The notes beneath the pieces were generated by a model, which worked only from the letters and a program-made list of their open reading frames with translations, was not told the origin of the DNA and made no database searches. The position numbers and the translations under genes were made by a program. From Clostridium sp. UBA5530 (lineage in GTDB: Bacteria; Bacillota; Clostridia; Clostridiales; Clostridiaceae), in NCBI GenBank assembly GCA_002423705.1, contig DINW01000031.1, positions 1 through 21,782 of the forward strand: a DNA stretch of 21,782 nucleotides, given 5' to 3'. Of the stretch, positions 8,113 through 14,122 are shown one piece after another. Every line of letters starts with the position of its first letter. The first letter of the stretch is position 1.

Positions 8113-8134
8113 ATTCCCGACCTATTCCCGACCT
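8113..8134. repeat. Tandem 11-bp repeat next to the integrase gene
   Basis: ATTCCCGACCT occurs twice head to tail with no spacer (8113-8123 and 8124-8134), four nt past the integrase stop on the phage side of the terminator. Short direct repeats flanking an attachment core are typical arm-type sites of tyrosine integrases, so this may be an arm site of attL. That role is inference. Confidence 0.5.
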
Positions 8135-8138
8135 AATT

Positions 8139-9329
8139 TTACTTAGGAACGGTAATCCTATAATTTTGAAGTGCCTTTTTAGTATCGTCTTTTTTGACAT
8201 GGGTATAAATTTTACGAGTAATTTCAGAACCAGTTTTGTGTCCAACAATAGATTGCGTTACAGGCTCTGGAACATTATTCATTGCCATTTCAGTTATAAA
8301 TGTATGTCTTACCTTATGAAAGGGCCTATAACTTATCTCAAGCTCATTTAAAGCATTTTGCCAGTGTCTAATAACGTATCTTTTACTTAAAGGGTTGCCA
8401 ATAGGGTCTGTAAATACTAAGTTATATTTGTTATCAAAACTTTCACCAGCTTTTAATTTATCTTTATTGTTTTGAGCCTTGGCTATTTTCCACATATCAT
8501 CAAAGTTCTTAGTATACTCTATATCTCTAACTGAGCTTAAAGTTTTGGGTGATGTTATTTTTATGCTACCACCAGATATATTACCATCCGTATCAAAATC
8601 TTTTGTATACCGTATTGATTTCCTTATATGGAGTATTCTCTTCTTTTGATCCACATCATTCCAGCTTAAAGCTAGAATTTCGCCTTCACGCATACCTAAT
8701 GAAAAACCTAAATAAGCTATACTAGCTATTCTATTATGAGTTTTATAAAGATATTCTAATATTTGTTCTCTTTCTTCTGGTGAAAATGTATCAATTTCAG
8801 TAGAGTTCTTTTCTTTTAAGTAAGAAATTTGACCAGGTACTTTTACACTTAAACAAGGATTTTTTAATATAGCATCATTTTCAATTTCGTAATTAAAAAA
8901 TCTTTTTATAAGCTTATATATTTTACTTAAAAGAGGATAATTTTTACCCTTTCTATAAAGAGAATTTAAAAATGCCTGAATCATGGGAGCTTTAATATCT
9001 TTAACTTTTCTTATCCCAAGTTCGGAATCCCTAATATATAATCTATATATAGATTCATAGGTTTCAAAGGTGCTGGTTTTTATACCACTTGGTAGAATTG
9101 TTTCAACCAACCAATTCTTAAATGATACATTCATTGTTTCATTTTCAACATTTTTATTTATTCCATTCTTCAAGTCATTTTTATACTCTTCTTTCTGCAA
9201 TTCTGCATCAGTTTTAGTTTTACCATAAAACTCTTTTTTGATTTTTTTTCCATTTGAATCATACCCAAGAACTAATGCTGTCCTATAATATTTATGTTCT
9301 CCTTTCGTATAGTTTGTTTTTATAGCCAC
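8139..9329 (-). CDS. int: Phage tyrosine recombinase (integrase)
   Basis: The 396-aa integrase would catalyse site-specific integration and, with an excisionase, excision. It has an N-terminal arm-binding type domain (about 1-60, YRTALVLGYDSNGKKIKKEFYGKT), a SAM-like core-binding domain (about 70-170), and a catalytic domain. The catalytic residues appear in order: Arg in GMREGEILAL, HxxR in HKVRHTF, and Tyr in RKIYTHV preceded by VGHKTG. The start is GTG 9329 with AGGAGG eight nt before it. A longer frame from 9392 lacks such a site. It is the leftmost gene of the prophage, transcribed toward the host RNA gene, as expected at an attachment site. Confidence 0.95.
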   Translation of the reverse strand: MAIKTNYTKGEHKYYRTALVLGYDSNGKKIKKEFYGKTKTDAELQKEEYKNDLKNGINKNVENETMNVSFKNWLVETILPSGIKTSTFETYESIYRLYIRDSELGIRKVKDIKAPMIQAFLNSLYRKGKNYPLLSKIYKLIKRFFNYEIENDAILKNPCLSVKVPGQISYLKEKNSTEIDTFSPEEREQILEYLYKTHNRIASIAYLGFSLGMREGEILALSWNDVDQKKRILHIRKSIRYTKDFDTDGNISGGSIKITSPKTLSSVRDIEYTKNFDDMWKIAKAQNNKDKLKAGESFDNKYNLVFTDPIGNPLSKRYVIRHWQNALNELEISYRPFHKVRHTFITEMAMNNVPEPVTQSIVGHKTGSEITRKIYTHVKKDDTKKALQNYRITVPK

Positions 9330-9413
9330 AAATCTAACCTCCTTTTCCGAATGTATGTTCTTAAAATATTTAAAAATATATATCAAGGTCAAAGACCTAT
9401 AATATAGGCAAAC

Positions 9414-9842
9414 TTAAATTTGGCTTTTTAATTCTATTAATTCAATAGGTACCTCGTAATAAGCTGCTAATTGATTAATAGAGTATCCCTCAAGAATAAC
9501 AGGATCTACATCATATATTAAAAATTCTGCAGCAAATAGATTTGCTTCATGTTCTTTTTTCTCCTTATTTATATAACTTATGCTAGTAAAAAAGCATGTC
9601 GATTTTACATGTAATATCGCATGACCAAGTTCATGAGCTAGCACAAAGCGCTTTTGGTAATCATCTAATTCAGAATTTAAATAGATAACTTTATTTTTCT
9701 TCATGTATTTATACATCCCATAGACTTTGCCTAAAGGTTGAATTACTAAAACTATACCTAAGTAATTTGCTAGCTCGAAAGGATCATCAGTATTATATTT
9801 TTTCTTTAATTTTTCAATCACCTTTCTAATAAAAGTATTCAA
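9414..9842 (-). CDS. ImmA/IrrE-family metallopeptidase
   Basis: The 142-aa protein carries the zinc protease signature HELGH at residues 70-74 and the downstream EHEANLFAAEFLI helix that supplies the third ligand region. In ICEBs1 and many Firmicute phages such a protease acts on the neighbouring repressor and relieves lysogeny, for example after DNA damage. The gene follows the repressor gene with a 12-nt gap on the same strand, which supports that pairing. The start appears to be a rare TTG (9842) with GGGGG five nt upstream, and no ATG fits upstream of the conserved domain. A weak start could keep the protease scarce relative to its target. Confidence 0.88.
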   Translation of the reverse strand: MNTFIRKVIEKLKKKYNTDDPFELANYLGIVLVIQPLGKVYGMYKYMKKNKVIYLNSELDDYQKRFVLAHELGHAILHVKSTCFFTSISYINKEKKEHEANLFAAEFLIYDVDPVILEGYSINQLAAYYEVPIELIELKSQI

Positions 9843-9854
9843 AGTATCCCCCGC

Positions 9855-10514
9855 TTATTTTTTATATTTATTTGGTGTATATTTCCCCTTGTTTTTAATT
9901 TTTATCTGCTCTAGAGCTATTTTCATAGCACTCTCAATTAGGTCTAAATCTTCCTCTGCAAGTTCTTGACCATTGTAATAAGCAGTACCATCAGTACCTT
10001 CTCTAAATTCATCCATAAGAACTTTTAAGTCTTTAGTTATGGACTTCTTATCTTTTTCATTTAATTCTTGAAAATTAATAACGTCCTTTACTTTATCGTC
10101 ATCTGATAAAAGATAATCCACGGTTGTATTTAAGGCTTTAGCTAATTTTAATAATGTATCATTACTAGCACCTTGATTATTACCTTCTATCATGCCAATT
10201 GTAGATTGGCTAACTCCGATACTAGCGGCTAAACCCTTTTGTGTAATTCTTAAAGACTTTCTAAGCATTTTAACTTTATCACCTAACATATTAGATGATA
10301 AAGCCACATCAGGTTTATAATCATCATCTGATAAAAGATAATCGACTGGAACGTCAAAAAAATTAGATATTGTAATTAAATTCTCTACACCAAGTCCTTG
10401 TTTGTTTTTTTCCACCATACCAATAGCTGAGCGACTTATATTAGTAGCATCAGCTAGTTTTTGTTGAGTAAGTCCTTTTCTTATTCTAAGTTCTTTTATT
10501 TTATCACCTAACAT
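9855..10514 (-). CDS. Phage repressor with two tandem XRE HTH domains (ImmR/CI-like)
   Basis: The 219-aa protein is probably the lysogeny repressor. Residues 1-66 and 76-141 are two full HTH_3 domains, both beginning MLGDK and both ending (V)DYLLSDDD, the remainder being an acidic/alpha-helical tail. HTH helices are visible (LTQQKLADATNISRSAIGMVE and ITQKGLAASIGVSQSTIGMIE). The two copies have diverged in the recognition helix region, so they may recognise different half-sites. It starts with ATG and an AGGTGA. It is divergent from the early operon, with presumed operators in 10515-10752, and its partner protease is encoded just downstream. The internal duplication is unusual for ImmR-like repressors. 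Confidence 0.88.
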   Translation of the reverse strand: MLGDKIKELRIRKGLTQQKLADATNISRSAIGMVEKNKQGLGVENLITISNFFDVPVDYLLSDDDYKPDVALSSNMLGDKVKMLRKSLRITQKGLAASIGVSQSTIGMIEGNNQGASNDTLLKLAKALNTTVDYLLSDDDKVKDVINFQELNEKDKKSITKDLKVLMDEFREGTDGTAYYNGQELAEEDLDLIESAMKIALEQIKIKNKGKYTPNKYKK

Positions 10515-10536
10515 AACAAATTCACCTCATAAGATA

Positions 10537-10564
10537 ATTTTATCATAAATTAAGACAAAATCAA
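10537..10564 (-). promoter_or_regulatory. Probable promoter of the repressor gene
   Basis: On the - strand, TTGATT (10564-10559), a 16-bp spacer, then TAAAAT (10542-10537) preceded by TGA, an extended -10. It lies just upstream of the AGGTGA ribosome binding site, giving a short leader. Confidence 0.6.
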
Positions 10565-10646
10565 GTGAAAAGATTAAAAAGACTGAGAAAAAGTCAGAAA
10601 CAAGGAGACAATATCATTATATGACTTTATGAAAGACAAAACCTAA

Positions 10647-10675
10647 TTTACTTTTGACTTTATAAGCGATATTAT
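10647..10675 (+). promoter_or_regulatory. Probable early rightward promoter
   Basis: TTTACT (10647-10652), 17-bp spacer, TATTAT (10670-10675), reading into the early genes. A partial dyad GACTTTATGAAAGAC (10623-10637) and a second GACTTTAT at 10656-10663 inside the spacer are candidate repressor operators. This is the only good rightward promoter found in the divergent region. Confidence 0.55.
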
Positions 10676-10690
10676 TAAGACATACCAAGA

Positions 10691-10730
10691 CAAACAATTC
10701 ACCTCAAAGAATAAGTTTATCATGGTAAAT
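10691..10730 (-). repeat. Second copy of the repressor promoter/RBS region, no clear gene
   Basis: This 40-nt block resembles 10517-10550, the repressor's promoter and RBS: AATTCACCTCA is identical (10696-10706 vs 10519-10529), and both have TTTATCAT..AAAT at similar spacing. Read leftward it offers an extended -10 (TGATAAAC) and GAGGTGA but leads only to a possible 26-codon TTG-started frame with very short RBS spacing. It may be a relic of duplication or a decoy/operator site. Confidence 0.5.
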
Positions 10731-10752
10731 CAAAAGAAAGGGGGAATAGGAA

Positions 10753-10887
10753 ATGGAAAATATAGATAAAGTTATAGAAAATTTATGTAACTATATTAAT
10801 TCAGAAGTGGAATCTAAAATTGTTACAGATGAAACTATTGATATGGTTAAAGCTCTAGCTGAACTAATATCAGCTAGAGCACTCTAG
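10753..10887 (+). CDS. Small early phage protein, 44 aa, function unknown
   Basis: An ATG follows AAAGGGGGAATAGGAA, a strong ribosome binding site, and opens a 44-codon frame beginning MENIDKVIEN and ending ELISARAL. The product is acidic and predicted helical, with one Cys and no membrane segment. It is the first gene behind the early rightward promoter. The last third of the gene contains a perfect 11-bp inverted repeat and the stop codon is inside the terminator that follows, so the transcript may end here. I do not recognise a family. Confidence 0.6.
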   Translation: MENIDKVIENLCNYINSEVESKIVTDETIDMVKALAELISARAL

Positions 10888-10906
10888 TTCTTAGAAACTA
10901 GTTTTT
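10852..10906 (+). terminator. Perfect 11-bp hairpin plus intrinsic terminator after the small early gene
   Basis: GCTCTAGCTGA (10852-10862) and TCAGCTAGAGC (10870-10880) are perfectly complementary and lie in coding sequence. Immediately after, CTAGTT (10884-10889) pairs with AACTAG (10896-10901), followed by five T (10902-10906). The second hairpin is terminator-like; the first could block ribosomes or protect the mRNA. Confidence 0.6.
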
Positions 10907-11085
10907 AATTTGGGCTTATTTGTAATTCTGTCATCTTCTAAAATCTTATATATTTTAGAGTAAATTTCTAAATATTTATTTGTAAGTTCTTCTGGAGAAA
11001 GTTCAGACAAATTTTGAGATTTTAGATTTAACAAAGTTAAATCGTGAGCTTTAGCTTTTACTGAATAAGTAATTACATCAGACAT
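10891..11085 (-). CDS. Small leftward phage protein, 64 aa, function unknown
   Basis: The frame begins MSDVITYSVKAKAHDL at ATG 11085, preceded by AAAGGTGG at normal spacing; a GTG 12 nt upstream overlaps that site and is rejected. The product is helical, rich in Leu, Ser, Glu and Lys (LSPEELTNKYLEIYSKIYKILEDD), with no membrane segment or Cys. It is transcribed against the early operon from a likely extended -10 (TGATAAAC, near 11110-11118). It therefore belongs with the repressor arm in expression despite its place among rightward genes. It may be a small lysogeny-expressed regulator; that is inference from orientation only. Confidence 0.65.
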   Translation of the reverse strand: MSDVITYSVKAKAHDLTLLNLKSQNLSELSPEELTNKYLEIYSKIYKILEDDRITNKPKLKTSF

Positions 11086-11157
11086 AAATTTCACCACCTT
11101 TCAAAGACAAGTTTATCACCAAAAGTAACAATATAGCAATAAAGGAGATGATATACA

Positions 11158-11364
11158 GTGAAAAACACGCCAATAAGACTAAGAAGATTAAACGCTGGAA
11201 TAGAACAAAATGAGGCTATGAAGTGTTTGGGCATAAGTAAAAGCACGTTTTATAAACTAGAGCAAGGCTGGACAAGTCCATCAGCACAACTAATAAAAAG
11301 ACTTGCTAATACTTATGGATGTACCACAGATGATATATTCAAAGATTTAAAAATCACAGGTTAA
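11158..11364 (+). CDS. Cro-like XRE-family HTH regulator
   Basis: The 68-aa protein is almost entirely one HTH_3 domain: RLRRLNAGIEQNEAMKCLGISKSTFYKLEQGWTSP... with a recognition helix around SKSTFYKLE, ending in TTDDIFKDL. Such single-domain proteins act as Cro-type repressors favouring lytic growth, or as phage transcription regulators. The start is GTG with AAAGGAGATGAT upstream. It is followed after 12 nt by the excisionase-like gene, so it probably heads the main rightward operon. The promoter is not clear; the 60 nt upstream are shared with the promoter of the leftward 64-aa gene, so the two may be mutually exclusive. Confidence 0.85.
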   Translation: MKNTPIRLRRLNAGIEQNEAMKCLGISKSTFYKLEQGWTSPSAQLIKRLANTYGCTTDDIFKDLKITG

Positions 11365-11376
11365 GGGGGAGAGCAA

Positions 11377-11622
11377 GTGGATAAGGAAATTTTAATTTGC
11401 TTACAGGACATCTTAAAGTCATTAGATAAGCCAGAAAAAGTAACTATGACTATTGATGAATGTGCTAAGTTCAGCGGTATAGGAAAGGACAAGATAATAG
11501 CATTAACTAAAATGCGTAATTCTGATTTCCCATTCTTTAAAGTTGGAACTAAGACACTTATTAACAGGGGAATGTTTATGGAATGGCTTGATAGGATAAC
11601 AGAACAGAGAAGGGTTATATAG
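11377..11622 (+). CDS. Excisionase-like small DNA-binding protein
   Basis: The 81-aa protein starts at GTG behind AAGGGGGAG. It has a winged-helix/MerR-like core: MTIDECAKFSGIGKDKIIALTKMRNSDFPFFKVGTKTLINRGMFMEWLD. This matches the Tn916 Xis-like/HTH_17 pattern of a helix-turn-helix followed by a wing with FxxGxxxxINR and a closing helix ending in W/L. Such proteins bend attachment-site DNA for excision or act as small regulators. Its place between the Cro-like and antirepressor genes is common for either role. I cannot tell Xis from a regulator by sequence alone. Confidence 0.7.
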   Translation: MDKEILICLQDILKSLDKPEKVTMTIDECAKFSGIGKDKIIALTKMRNSDFPFFKVGTKTLINRGMFMEWLDRITEQRRVI

Positions 11623-11635
11623 AAGGAGGAATAGT

Positions 11636-12406
11636 ATGAAAGAAATTCAAATTTTTAAGAATGAGCAATTTGGAGAAATAAGAGTTAAAGATAATAATGG
11701 TCAACCTTGGTTATGCTTGAATGATGTTTGTAGAATATTAGAAATTAGTAATTCTAGAGATTGCAAAAGCAGACTTAACCAAGATGGTGTAGTTATTACC
11801 GACACCATAGATTCTTTGGGGCGAACTCAACAAGCTAATTTTATAAATGAGAGTAACTTATACAAGGTAATATTTCAAAGTAGAAAGCCTGAAGCTGAAA
11901 AGTTTACTGAATGGGTAACAAGCGAAGTACTTCCCAGTATAAGAAAACACGGTGCATACATGACAGAAGACACTCTAGAAAAAGCACTAACAAGTCCTGA
12001 TTTTCTTATAAGGTTAGCAACAGAGCTTAAGACAGAAAAGGAGCAAAGACAGTTATTAGAGGAAGAGAAAAAGGCTAATGCATCTAAGGTACTATTTGCT
12101 GATGCAGTTAGTACGAGCCATACATCTATATTAATTGGAGAGTTATCTAAATTAATAAAGCAAAATGGGTTAGACATTGGGGAGAAAAGATTATTTAAAT
12201 ATCTAAGAGAAAATGGATATCTAATAAAGCGAAATGGAACAGATTACAATATGCCAACTCAAAGGAGTGTTGAATTAGGAGTTATTGAGGTTAAAGAAAG
12301 AACAATAAATAATCCTGATGGAAGTATAAGAATTACTAAGACACCTAAAGTTACAGGGAAAGGCCAGCAATATTTTATTAATAAGTTTTTAAATGAGGAG
12401 GGATAA
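11636..12406 (+). CDS. Phage antirepressor (BRO-N + KilAC domains)
   Basis: The 256-aa protein has two recognisable domains. Residues 1 to about 107 are a BRO-N/ANT-type domain (GEIRVKDNNGQPWLCLNDVCRILEI, LIxxxNLYKVIFQSRKPEAEKFTEWVTSEVLPSIRKHGAYM). Residues about 150-252 are a KilAC domain (ILIGELSKLIKQNGLDIGEKRLFKYLRENGYLI...TKTPKVTGKGQQYFINKF). A charged helical linker (about 115-145) joins them. The family binds DNA or repressor and promotes lytic gene expression. An AAGGAGGAATAGT lies before the ATG, and the next gene starts two nt after the stop. Confidence 0.93.
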   Translation: MKEIQIFKNEQFGEIRVKDNNGQPWLCLNDVCRILEISNSRDCKSRLNQDGVVITDTIDSLGRTQQANFINESNLYKVIFQSRKPEAEKFTEWVTSEVLPSIRKHGAYMTEDTLEKALTSPDFLIRLATELKTEKEQRQLLEEEKKANASKVLFADAVSTSHTSILIGELSKLIKQNGLDIGEKRLFKYLRENGYLIKRNGTDYNMPTQRSVELGVIEVKERTINNPDGSIRITKTPKVTGKGQQYFINKFLNEEG

Positions 12407-12408
12407 CA

Positions 12409-12993
12409 ATGGCTAATATCTTTAAAACTGTACTAACCAATGGGGTTAGAAATATAAGTGTAGGAAAAGTTAGAGAAACTCTTGGAATATCAACTACAGA
12501 AGTATTGAAATTAAGGAAAGGTGAAAGTGCCAATATAAACAGTGATAAATTACTGGATTTTATACTTGACTATATGGCACATCCACAAATAATTATTGAC
12601 ATTAAGGATAAAGCTCAAGAACAGTCTAAATTTATGCCAGAAGATAATAACGGAGCTTACAAGAATCCAAGTAAACTTACGACTCCTATGAATATAGGAA
12701 ATCAAGAAGCAAGAGAGGCCTTAGAGGAACAATTTAAGCTTTTATCAGAAAAGAGTAAGAACTGTGAACTTAGAGTTTTACACAATATAACTAATGCTAT
12801 GTTAAACATTTATACTATTCTTTACCCTTATCAAGAATATAGCTATGAAGCAGTAGAAAAAACTGCTCCTGAAGTACCAGTTCAAGAGCAATATGTAACT
12901 TTGAAAATTGATTCTACAGAAATTGCTAAAGTAGCCCTTAATACATTCAGGAAACAACAAAAGCAATCAAATATAACTATTAATCCAGTTTAA
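12409..12993 (+). CDS. Phage protein of unknown function, 194 aa
   Basis: I do not recognise the family. ATG 12409 follows GAGGAGGGATAACA and is two nt after the antirepressor stop, so the two are co-translated. The N-terminal 65 residues (SVGKVRETLGISTTEVLKLRKGE) could be a small HTH-like domain. The middle is hydrophilic and probably disordered (EDNNGAYKNPSKLTTP), then a helical segment (EALEEQFKLLSEKSK...LHNITNAMLNIYTILYP), and a Pro/Glu-rich stretch before the C-terminus. There is no membrane segment. Its last 14 nt overlap the end of a convergent gene on the other strand. Confidence 0.7.
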   Translation: MANIFKTVLTNGVRNISVGKVRETLGISTTEVLKLRKGESANINSDKLLDFILDYMAHPQIIIDIKDKAQEQSKFMPEDNNGAYKNPSKLTTPMNIGNQEAREALEEQFKLLSEKSKNCELRVLHNITNAMLNIYTILYPYQEYSYEAVEKTAPEVPVQEQYVTLKIDSTEIAKVALNTFRKQQKQSNITINPV

Positions 12994-13165
12994 GCACATC
13001 AAGTTTATCAAGAATTTTCATTGTAACATAAGATGCAATGTTAACTGAAATTTCAATAGTTGGTACTAATTGATTTTCAAGAAGTTCACTATTAGCTTTG
13101 AAAACTTCTTGTGTTGTATCTGAAATAAGTTTAACAAGCTCAGCTTTAGATATGGATTCAGACAT
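12980..13165 (-). CDS. Small leftward phage protein, 61 aa, function unknown
   Basis: The frame from ATG 13165 (MSESISKAELVKLISDTTQEVF) has an excellent AGAGGGGGTGAT just upstream. A longer frame reaching 13312 would swallow this site and the divergent gene's start, so it is rejected. The product looks helical and amphipathic (TIEISVNIASYVTMKILDKLDV) with no Cys. It is transcribed against the early operon and overlaps the 3' end of the 194-aa gene by 14 nt. Its promoter appears to be TGG-TAAAAT (extended -10, 13196-13188 region) sitting inside a perfect inverted repeat. Expression during lysogeny and an antisense effect on the operon are possible. Confidence 0.75.
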   Translation of the reverse strand: MSESISKAELVKLISDTTQEVFKANSELLENQLVPTIEISVNIASYVTMKILDKLDVLKLD

Positions 13166-13176
13166 AATATCACCCC

Positions 13177-13207
13177 CTCTCAACAATATTTTACCATTTG
13201 TTGAGAG
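13177..13207. promoter_or_regulatory. Perfect inverted repeat around the -10 of the 61-aa gene: likely operator
   Basis: CTCTCAACAA (13177-13186) and TTGTTGAGAG (13198-13207) are exact reverse complements separated by 11 nt. The spacer, read leftward, contains TGGTAAAAT, an extended -10 for the 61-aa gene whose RBS starts next to the repeat. A dyad centred on a promoter element is better explained as a regulator's binding site than as an RNA hairpin, though a short hairpin is also possible. Confidence 0.6.
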
Positions 13208-13232
13208 ATGAATAAAGAAGGAGGGATAACGT

Positions 13233-13403
13233 ATGACACCATGGGGACAAAGGATATTAACCATATATAGTTTACTTCTAGTTGGTTTCTTCATGGTCCA
13301 CAATATGTACAAGGCTTACAAAGGAAAGGAGGAATGCAGCAGTTTACTAAAACTAATATTACTTATACCTATGTTTATATATCTAAGCAATTTAATTAAA
13401 TAG
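13233..13403 (+). CDS. Small membrane protein, 56 aa, function unknown
   Basis: A 56-codon frame starts at ATG 13233 after AAGGAGGGATAACGT, an RBS matching those of neighbouring genes. The product begins MTPWGQRILTIYSLLLVGFF and has two hydrophobic segments, about residues 8-23 (ILTIYSLLLVGFFMV) and 40-54 (LLKLILLIPMFIYLS), separated by a short Lys/Glu/Cys-containing loop (YKAYKGKEECSS). This predicts a two-pass inner-membrane protein. The next gene begins 12 nt after its stop with a near-identical RBS. Small phage membrane proteins of this kind often mediate superinfection exclusion or membrane effects, but nothing here proves that. Confidence 0.7.
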   Translation: MTPWGQRILTIYSLLLVGFFMVHNMYKAYKGKEECSSLLKLILLIPMFIYLSNLIK

Positions 13404-13414
13404 GGAGGGATAAC

Positions 13415-13852
13415 ATGAATGAAAATATAGCAGCACTCGTATTTGCAATTTTAAAGAATACTACGCAGGAGCAATCATTTAAAGCATTAGCTGGAGAAGG
13501 ATATACGAGGGGAAAATGCTATGTATATGGAAAGAAGGACTATGAAGATATGGCCATGCTCTATTTACAAGGAGTACCACAAATAGAAATTACAGAGTAC
13601 TATCAAGTATCTAAGTATCTTATTTGCCGAAAGATAAGAGAATATATGAATAGCCATAGTAAAAAAGAAATTAGAGAAGAATTAAATAGAAGAAAAACAA
13701 TTAATAAAAATAGTCCAGTAGAACCTAAAGATTCAACTAAAGATATTATAAAATCGTTAGTTAAAAAAGGGTATACGAGTAAGGAGATTGCTATAGAAAC
13801 AGGGTTTTGTTATCAACACATTTTAAAAATAAGAAAGGAATTTAATGTATAA
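13415..13852 (+). CDS. Phage protein with two HTH-like segments, probable regulator
   Basis: The 145-aa protein starts at ATG 13415 after GGGAGGGATAAC. Two segments look like sigma-70 region 4/Hin-type HTH units: residues about 42-78 (YEDMAMLYLQGVPQIEITEYYQVSKYLICRKIREYM) and 108-144 (IIKSLVKKGYTSKEIAIETGFCYQHILKIRKEF). A charged, Pro-containing linker joins them. The pattern 'growing list of residues, G-x-x-x-x-E-I-A, then recognition helix' supports DNA binding. The exact family is not recognised. It could be a late-gene or replication regulator. A 78-nt gap without recognised signals separates it from the next gene. Confidence 0.65.
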   Translation: MNENIAALVFAILKNTTQEQSFKALAGEGYTRGKCYVYGKKDYEDMAMLYLQGVPQIEITEYYQVSKYLICRKIREYMNSHSKKEIREELNRRKTINKNSPVEPKDSTKDIIKSLVKKGYTSKEIAIETGFCYQHILKIRKEFNV

Positions 13853-13930
13853 AAAAAGAGATGGCATAAGCCACCAATAAATTAAATTAAAAACCTAATT
13901 ACAGTATATCACAAAAGGGGGAGTTGTAAA

Positions 13931-14122
13931 GTGAAAGAATCAATAATGGGCTATATAACAGCATTAATAAATATACGCAGTAAAAATATGGAGAGAATAA
14001 CTACATCAGATAGAAGAATAATAGAAAGTTTTATATATGATTTAAATGGTTTATTAGATTTTGTCGAGGACATTCCTGAGGATAAACAACCTATAACAGT
14101 TATATTAGGGAGGAAAAGATAG
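13931..14122 (+). CDS. Small phage protein, 63 aa, function unknown
   Basis: The start is GTG 13931 with GGGGGAG ten nt upstream. The product (MKESIMGYITALINIRSKNM...) is mainly helical and ends with VILGRKR; no motif is recognised. Its stop codon is directly followed by the ATG of the SbcC-like gene, so the two are probably translationally coupled and this may be an accessory factor of the recombination module. That role is inference from position only. Confidence 0.65.
   Translation: MKESIMGYITALINIRSKNMERITTSDRRIIESFIYDLNGLLDFVEDIPEDKQPITVILGRKR

Noticed and set aside
9330..9392. Upstream extension of the integrase
   Set aside because: The GTG at 9329 has a perfect AGGAGG eight nt away, while the extension covers this site and has no RBS of its own.
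13166..13312. Upstream extension of the leftward 61-aa gene
   Set aside because: It runs across the inverted repeat, the RBS and the divergent 56-aa gene; the residues there do not look like a protein domain.
13853..13930. Terminator after the two-HTH protein (TGGC/GCCA near 13863-13874)
   Set aside because: The stem is only four bp and no T-run follows.
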